64,000 nucleotides of DNA from Isoetes taiwanensis. Lineage: Eukaryota; Streptophyta; Lycopodiopsida; Isoetales; Isoetaceae. The position numbers and the translations under genes are program-made. The stretch lies in NCBI GenBank assembly GCA_021234155.1, contig JAJEKV010000003.1, positions 16,848,386 through 16,912,385 on the forward strand. Reading direction: 5' to 3'. Below are positions 56,887-64,000 of the stretch, in pieces (positions within the stretch are counted from its first letter, which is position 1; the number at the start of each line of letters is the position of its first letter). The notes under the pieces were generated by a model, which was not told the origin of the DNA, searched no databases, and saw only the letters and a list, made by a program, of their open reading frames with translations.

Positions 56887-59230
56887 GATAGCTTAACTTT
56901 AGAGTTTATTTTCGCTTGGTCGGTAGGAAGGCATGGAAGGCATCTGGGCTTCCTCGATTTGCAGTCATCCAAATCGGCCAGAGTTATAGTTTTGCCAGAG
57001 TTATAGTTCAAGATGCAAGTTGCAGTTCCGTTTCTAGCATTAGTTCTGATTCACAAAAGCTCTCAAACATTAGTTCTTGGGCGAGATTGAGAGCTCTGTT
57101 CTATCATCTTTTTGATCCGTGTGCAGAATATCGTCTGGAGTATGTTTTAACAAAAGTGCAATCCAATCTGCTGCAGAAGAGGCCGAGCTCATATTTTCTG
57201 CAGAATCATCAAATTCTGGGCTTCTTGATTTGCTGCAGATGGATCTAAAGAACTTGCGGATTCCGTGCAGAATGATTTCACTTTATAATCAATCTCTCCA
57301 AAAAGACGCTGCGCCTGGGAAGCGTAATAAGGAAGCTTGAGCTGGCATGTCAAAATTGCTCTAAGCATGATGATCTGGCTGGAGGAAGAATTGGGGCTGC
57401 ATTTTTCGCCTGGTGTTCGGTTTTATGGTATGTCTTTTTCTCGCAATTCTAGACCGTATTTCATGTTTTTGACAATCGGGTTCTTTTTAAAATGGTCATA
57501 CGAAAGTGTACATGCTTGCAAATCCAGCTACAATGAAAGGCGAGAAGAAGAGCAAGATCCGCAAATTGTTTTCTTTTGGTAAAAGGCGTAAAAATGCCCC
57601 CCGTGACCGATTGTCATATATACGAGATATTGTCGTTGATGCACAAATGTCTCCTAGGTCGCGGCATTCAAGTAGGCTACAAATTCCTGCACATACCGGA
57701 CCGCTATAAACAAAGGGGGCACCATGAAAATCCCTCAGATTCCTTGTACAAAGTCACCGATTCCATGTGGGCTGATGGCTATGTTAATGATTTCCCAAAA
57801 TGTATTGAGAACTAAAGTCGCCGCCAAGCTTGTTGCATTTAATCTTTTGCCATCTAGTTTTCCAAAAGAGCTTCGATCTCAACATTTGGATTCCCCGAGA
57901 TTACAAGATCGAGAATGGACCAAAAGCCTCCTAGTTTGGGAACGTAAATACTACTCCATCCAAAATCCTTCCTCTTCCAATATGCCCGATCTGTGATTAT
58001 CAAGAAACAAGAGATCAACGTCCCAATCTAAATACACATCAAGTGATGTTTGCACAACTTTTGTAAAGCACTTACCTAATATGGAGACTATGGATGTCAT
58101 CCATGTGAACACACTCCACAGATCTGCCCGTGAAAATTGCATCAAGATGGGTAGAAACAGAATCCGCAAATTGGGTTGTGGGCATGGTTAGACTTAGAAC
58201 CTTATAGTTTTCATTGTTTATAAAAATGGCAGAGACTTTGAGAGATTTGCCCTACCGTGAGTCCAAATATAAGAGAAACTTCATTTGAGACACCAAAGAT
58301 TTGCCTTATAGGTTCCAAGTACATTGTGCAATAATCCCCAAAATCCAAGCTCCAAACCAGCCAAGACAATGCTTTGATCTCTCGAGAGCGGTTGGAAGAA
58401 CAGGCAAAAACACAGGCAAAGTGCAAAGAGGGATCCGGACAAGAGAGTTTAAGCTCTCCGGCACCTTTAAAGAACCATGATCACTCATCTCGCATACCAC
58501 GCCAGCCTCGATCCATACAAGGCAGCCAATATGTGAAGCATGAACAAAAATTTGCCTTTATGTGGCAGGTGCAGAGGAATTTTTAGAGCAAGATGCTGGT
58601 GATGGTGATGGTGAAGGGTCTGACTCTGAGGCATTGGCAGGAACTTTAATTTCTTTGATGCTTTGAATAGATTCTTGCACCCGAGTCTAGAGACAGCTCT
58701 TGTGGGGATGATCTGCATCATTGTGGTATGATCTAGAGACAGGCGCTGTGCAGATGCAAGAGAGCTGTGAAGCTGCATCTTGACAGGCACTCTAGATCAA
58801 ATTTTGCACCCTAGACCAAATTTTGAAATGGCTACTTTAGGATTCCAGTGAGGAAAACCTTTCTGGCAAGCTACAACTGAAGGTGGTAACTGAAGGTGGT
58901 ATGGTTATTATATGTGAGAAATAGGGTCTACCGCTGCAGCAAGAAGAATGCAAAGGGAAGTTGGTATTATATAAGGAATTGGGTGGTGACGCTCAAACAA
59001 AGGTGGCTCTCTTAGAACTCAGAACCTACACGTTCTTTTCCTGGCAAAAACAAAGCAGAAGGGCTCCAACGACTGTTGCCACTGTTTAATGACGTCACAA
59101 AAAGCTGAGGGCCCAACTCTTTTTGTAGTTGTGTTGATCCGAGATGCTGCTTGTCCATTCTGCAGCCGCCTTTACATAAGTCGAGGGTGTTACAGGTATT
59201 ATATTATATGTTGATAAATAACTTCTTTTC
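56887..59230. other. Low-copy region with weak open frames, no assigned gene
   Basis: Three frames could be fragments of a host gene: 56916-57248 (Ser-rich, 110 codons), a stop-free stretch 57285-57425 (reading TLRLGSVIRKLELACQNC) and 57529-57708 (basic start MKGEKKSKIRKLFSFGKRRK). None matches a family I know, they are in different frames, and I found no convincing set of splice sites to join them. A CTAGA-rich stretch at 58685-58800 contains short repeats. Confidence 0.3.
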
Positions 59231-59745
59231 TTGTTTGCATTGGGAGTTAGCCCAATAACAATAATGAAATTAGCAACAGGAAAAATCATCAAGGATGAGA
59301 TTATTAACTTTATTCCTGGCATGGCCTTGAAGTCTACAGACTTGGCTGTCTTGTTCTTCACTCAATCAGGAAAACTAGCAGTGATCAATAAGGGATATAA
59401 AATATTGTTCCGACAAAAATATGTTCTATCAAGTAATTTTGACGAGCTTGAACTAGTAAAAACAAGGACAATGAGAGATATTCGAATGCAGAGTTCAAGT
59501 TATTTAGCAATGAGACCATTATTGCCATCTTCATTTTTGGGCTTAGGAGATAATGAAGAACAAATGAGAATATCAGACAAAAGTTACGTAGAGTGGTTAG
59601 ATAAATAAAAAACAATGTCAGTATTACATGTGTCATTTGGATCGTGAGGCTGTTGTGGGATTTTTAAGCCATTGTGCTTGGAATCCGACGTTGGAAAGTA
59701 TACGTGCGAATGTGCCCATGATTGGTAGCGTTGCATTCGTTCTGC
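59231..59745 (+). pseudogene. UDP-glycosyltransferase (plant family 1) pseudogene fragment
   Basis: The middle of a plant UGT is readable: INFIPGMALKSTDLAVLFF, SSNFDELE, RPLLPSSFLGLGD and YVEWLDK, then a TAA (59606-59608) where plant UGTs have Gln, followed by TMSVLHVSFGS and a TGA. In another frame the C-terminal half of the PSPG sugar-donor box follows directly: EAVVGFLSHCAWNPTLESI, NVPMIG. The usual 70-80 residues between the two parts are missing, and the box has Ala for the normal Gly (HCGW) and Pro for Ser. The first 150-200 residues and the protein end are absent. It is clearly dead. Confidence 0.85.
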
Positions 59746-59935
59746 AAGGGCGAGAAGGAGAGATTTGTTGGAAGAGAAGGGATAGAGGAGGCTTGGAGTA
59801 CCCAGATTCGATTCCCCATGGGGGTTTTAGTGCTTGTATATTTTTTGCGAATGTGTGTAAGAGATGCTTCTACAATATTGTAAATGTGTTAAGATGTCCT
59901 ACCATAAAAACCATGTTGTGTTGCATGTTCGAATT

Positions 59936-60146
59936 TGTTAGGGCCCGAAGAGCCCAAAAATACACATTACCTCATTTAATACAGTCTCTCTCATTGTTTC
60001 TAACATTTAGTATAGTTCATAGTTCTTAAATTTCTTTTATAAAATCATTATAATTTAAACGGCCTGTTTATATGCAATACCTTTTCTAAGGCAGTGAATG
60101 TGCATTGCTCTTTCGATTGCATTGTTAGGGCCCGAAGGGCCCAATT
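59936..60146. repeat. Pair of GTTAGGGCCCGAAGRGCCCAA repeats
   Basis: The 21-bp motif occurs at about 59937-59957 and again at 60124-60144, in direct orientation, about 187 bp apart. Each is itself a near-palindrome (GGGCCC-GAAG-GGCCC). It may mark the ends or termini of a small unknown element. Confidence 0.5.
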
Positions 60147-60163
60147 TTTTTTTCATATAACGA

Positions 60164-60606
60164 ACAACACACAACTACCATTAATATTAATTAACACAAA
60201 CCATTGCATTTAACACATTTAAATTAAATCCCCCTGAAATCCCCTTTGGTTTGAGTGCATATTTACACGGGGGTGACGTAGGGCAGCGAGAGCCCCTAAA
60301 ATTATGTTCCGCATGTACGAAATCAACACCATGTGGTAATATTACCTCAAATCTTATAGTATTTTGCAAATCTTGTTATACAGTATAGCAAATTTTGTAC
60401 ATGGATACCCCACAAACGAAGAACTTTATGTACGGTGTAGATTAAGGAATAAAGGGTGTATATGCCTATCCAACAGCTCTCGATGCCCGGAGTCACCCCC
60501 TGTGTGAATATGCACTCAAACCAAAGGGGGTTTCAGGGGGATTTAATTTAAATGTGCTAAATGCAATGGTTTGTGTTAATTAATATTAATGGTAGTTGTG
60601 TGTTGT
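60164..60606. mobile_element. Inverted-repeat (foldback/MITE-like) element
   Basis: Arms at 60164-60296 and 60478-60606 are near-perfect reverse complements. The outer ends are ACAACACACAACTACC and GGTAGTTGTGTGTTGT, with a loop of about 180 bp between the arms. There is no coding frame. No clear target duplication is visible next to the ends. Confidence 0.75.
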
Positions 60607-63600
60607 GATGTCTAAATTATATATATGTTTCATACAGCTGTACTAGTAGAATGCTACATTATGAAAGAGAATAATGAACTAGATCACGATTCCTTAGTGG
60701 CAAGTAAGAATATTAGCTTATAAATTTTGTCGTCATATTTTTTTGGTCAAGTAATATTGGGTGCTTTGTGGCTTTATGAATCGTTGGTGCTCAACTCCTC
60801 TGCATAGCCGCCAGTTTTGCCCCTGCTTTGCCATTTTGGAGCACCGTGGAATCAATTATTTGAGTTTCAATTGCTCTTCTAGAGAGGAAAAATCCCGTCG
60901 ATCTATAGCCACTCTCTCTTTGCTTGGAAATTCAAAGTTATAGTTTTAAAAGGTTGAGTTCGTGCCATGGCCTTTCGTTTTAGAGGAATCATGAGTGTGG
61001 CATACATGGTGTGCACCTTCGCAACCTTACCTTGGATGTGTCAGTCCTGTAATTCTGGCAAAATGCAGATCAAATTTTCGAAGCAGATAATGGGCTATAC
61101 CCCATTTTCTTTATTGAATATTTTGCTTGGCATCCAGAACTGTCCGACCACTTTCCTTAGGTATTTTCTAAGTGCCAGTTTTTTATTCCATTCTACAAGA
61201 TAAGTTTAATATTGTGAGTAAGGTAAAAGCCAATTCCTTCACCACATTGTTTGGCTCAAGGATGGTGCATCAAGAAGTATCCAGACTATGCAAGGTGTCT
61301 TTGAATCATTATTCCATTTTTGTTTTCCTGTCTGTTTATGAAGTTTAAGGGAAAATTTGCCTTCTACCTTCTGTCATGGGCAAGATGAATTATTGCACCC
61401 ATCTTCTCCATCACTTTCTGCTTTAAGGATGTATCTATCATGAGGATGGTCCATTGTGAAACCAGTGATCCAGGTCAAATATTGCTGGTATAAATAGGCT
61501 TCATGCTTAGTTGTCAAGTTGCAATGTTTACCTTACTAGTTTTACTACCTCATGATATCTGCCAAGCCATGGTTGACTAAAGGCAAGATAAATTATTGAT
61601 CTTGATCTTAATCTTTGGCTATAGTCTTGCAATGACTTTTGATACTACATGTTAATTAGTTATCCATTGTTTTTCTATTTGCAATATGTGTTGTAGGTAG
61701 TCTCATCTATTATTAGAGCATCAAAGACTTCAATTTCTTAAATAATGATTGAGATTTATGAGTCAAAAATAGGATCCATGAGTTGAACTAGAAGTACAGG
61801 AAGGAATTACCCAAAAAAAATGGTATTTGTTGAAGGCATTCAAAAGGCAAGAATTAGAATACTTTCAATATCCTCTTTTCCAGCCATAGTTCTGTTGCCG
61901 CACAACACAATGGTTGTGGATGCCAGGGATATTGTCAAGCAAGATTCACATAGATGGCAGATGTGTAATGGCCTTTTGTTATAGGCTTGTATCGTAGCAC
62001 ATATAAAAGGCCAAGATAGGGCAGGGCCTATGATCCATTCCAACCAATCACAAAATTAGTATCTAGTATGGTTTCCCCTATGTGCTGCTACAACAACTAA
62101 AGTTCTGGCTGCAATTGTAGGTAAGGTTAGCATGTTCCGTTGCTTTCAAAACACTATGTCTTGGAAGATGCAGGCAATTAACCATTTTGATGTCACCACA
62201 TACGTTTGTATTATATTTGTGAAGCAAGCAATTTGGTACTAAAGTCTGATCAACTGTAAGCCAGGCTTAGACCCCATGAGTACTAAAAGGTATGTCTAGA
62301 ATCTCCATGACTAGTATTTTGCCATTAGATAAATGTAATAAATCTGCTGAATGAAGTACTGAGATCTAATTATCTTCTGCTATACCATGCAGAGCAGGTT
62401 AAAACTCTAGTTCAGAATGATCAATCTCCAAGTAATGAGATTCTGAGAATGGTTGCTAGTGAGTTTCTGCTGCACAGATTTGCAAGAAAGTTGAATGATT
62501 TGAGATTTGCTATTGAAGGTTGAAGACAATTTAAGTTGATGAGTGCATAAGAAAGACATCCCAGAGAGTATCCTAGAGGGCTATGTGGGATAAAATATCA
62601 ATGCTTGTTGTGATCGCATCTATTGCAATGCACAAGTTGTCACACTTGTTGGAGTTGTAAGGTTATTGCATAATATACTGTGAACTTATTTGAGATGTGG
62701 AATAATGCTCTGTGAGCTTGCTCGAGATTCATTTGCTTAAAATACACAGGGTTCCTCAGTAGATCAACTTGACCTAGTGTTGTTGCAGTAAATAAAAAAA
62801 GGTCAGTTGAAATATCGTGAAGGTTGAATTTAACCTATGGTTTTAAAGGGATGACCCTATTTCATAATAAGAGTCGTTATTACTATTGTTAAGATAACGA
62901 AATATTGGAGGGAACCATTTAAACTTAGAAAATGAAAGGAGGTGGCCGAACCGAGATGCATGATCATCTCCTTAACCGTCGGACACTATAGGGTGTGGTG
63001 GTTCATCGACCATTTGGTAGCCAGTGCGAACAGAGCAAACAAGGGAATTGCTGTGAAATAGATCATTGTCGAAATTTAGTGTCTGCTACAGTGTTTCAAT
63101 GGTTTAATGGTTGAATATTTCCTTACTATTGTAATCCTTGAATTTGTAACCTTGTGATGGTATAACTAATATCACATTGAAAGTTCTCATATGAATTTCA
63201 TTGAAGGTTTGAAGCATTAAACGTGCATTAAGGCTGGGACAAAGTGTATCTAAGCTATTGAATTGTTGTTATACTAACAACACTTTGAAGGTAGGTTTCT
63301 TTGATTGTAAGGTTATCATTTAAGGAGTAAATCTGCATGTACTTGTATGGCTTATACAGCTCACAGGTGAAATAGCTACAGCAACAATGGCCATCATGGT
63401 AGTTACTTCATGATATTATTAACAATCAACGTCAGAGACTGGAATAGAACACTAAAAGAATACCTTATTCTTGGTTGCAAGTTTTGTGTACACTTCTATT
63501 ATGCTGAACACGTTTAAATTTGTTTGAATTTGCTTTGCTTGCGCATCAGGGGGAACTTTCTAAATTGACATAATAATCCATGAATTGACAATACTTTGAA

Positions 63601-64000
63601 TGCCATCTATTTGAATTCCCAAATGCCCAATTAAAGATTCCATATTGTGTTAGCTCTTGTCCTTACCCATACCATATCCTACAATTTGATATGCAAAGTA
63701 ATCAAACATTTCTTTTGACTAATTTGTTGATGTACTTAACTACTTCAAAGGGTGACATTTTGAGCATAAGTCTTGGATCCATCTTTCCAAATTTGTGTTT
63801 TTACAAATCCAACGTTCCAAATAAAGCATTGCTTTGGCTACTAAAATCCATAAAGATAAATTTAATACAATGATAATATTGTCATTAGACAATTTCAACA
63901 ACAAAAATAATTACAAAAAGCAAATAATGTTTATTCTTGGCAATATCAACATGTGTTGTTGTCAATGTTGCACATGGACATTAAAGGTCGAGTAAAAACA
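60607..64000. other. Low-copy non-coding region
   Basis: No supported gene. Short frames such as 60967-61203 and 63691-63873 have no known domains. One possible exon is listed separately. Confidence 0.4.
62393..62521 (+). pseudogene. Possible orphan terminal exon
   Basis: An acceptor-like CTATACCATGCAG is followed by about 43 open codons (QVKTLVQNDQSPSNEIL, RMVASEFLLHRFARKLNDL) to a stop at 62519-62521. The composition looks coding, but I found no upstream exon that fits and do not recognise the protein. Confidence 0.25.

Noticed and set aside
59760-59830. B-box-like GATTCGATTCCCC after the UGT pseudogene
   Set aside because: No A box, terminator or second copy was found, so a SINE call is not supported.

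Overview
This is nuclear DNA of a land plant with a large, repeat-rich genome. Three things show it: an 8-exon gene with plant-type introns, a plant glucosyltransferase pseudogene, and dense nested LTR retrotransposons of plant types. The age of the insertions and the Tat-type Ty3/gypsy elements would fit a gymnosperm or another non-flowering vascular plant, but I cannot place the species.

Layout. 1-2712 is a 19-bp minisatellite that continues off the left edge. 2713-3265 is low-complexity DNA. 3265-19700 holds two decayed Ty3/gypsy elements of one family (called Tat-1 and Tat-2 here), with the 3' end of a chromovirus-type element between them and two hAT-like foldback elements inside Tat-2. 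19701-25036 holds an unassigned Cys-rich reading frame, small repeats, a probable short-LTR non-autonomous element on the minus strand and two tRNA-like T-arm motifs. 25037-27868 is the only intact host gene I can support: a class I SAM-dependent methyltransferase of the At1g78140 / At2g41040 kind, eight exons, 350 codons, one GC-AG intron. 27869-30310 is non-coding. 30311-33387 is a broken Ty1/copia element with a tRNA-iMet primer site; its 3' LTR is cut by a minus-strand Tat element (33388-44592) whose LTR has been amplified into about four tandem 2.2-kb copies and which is itself split by a 5'-truncated LINE. 45004-56881 is the best-preserved Tat element (Tat-3): both LTRs, a 5-bp target duplication, a tRNA-Gln-like primer site, and a 1217-bp foldback element in its integrase. 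56887-64000 is mostly low-copy DNA with a broken UDP-glycosyltransferase, an inverted-repeat element and one possible orphan exon.

How the parts work together. The Tat family has the order gag (three CCHC knuckles) - protease - extra RNase H - reverse transcriptase - vestigial native RNase H - integrase. The RNase H carrying the DEDD catalytic residues lies upstream of the reverse transcriptase, while the normal downstream RNase H has lost its first catalytic Asp in both copies that keep the site. The element family has apparently exchanged one RNase H for another. No Tat or copia copy here is intact, so all current protein output from these elements would need other copies.

Features with the most unexplained structure are the self-complementary minisatellite, the tandem LTR promoter array, the relocated RNase H, the paired 1217-bp foldback elements, and a run of evenly spaced mini-hairpins near 22.2 kb.
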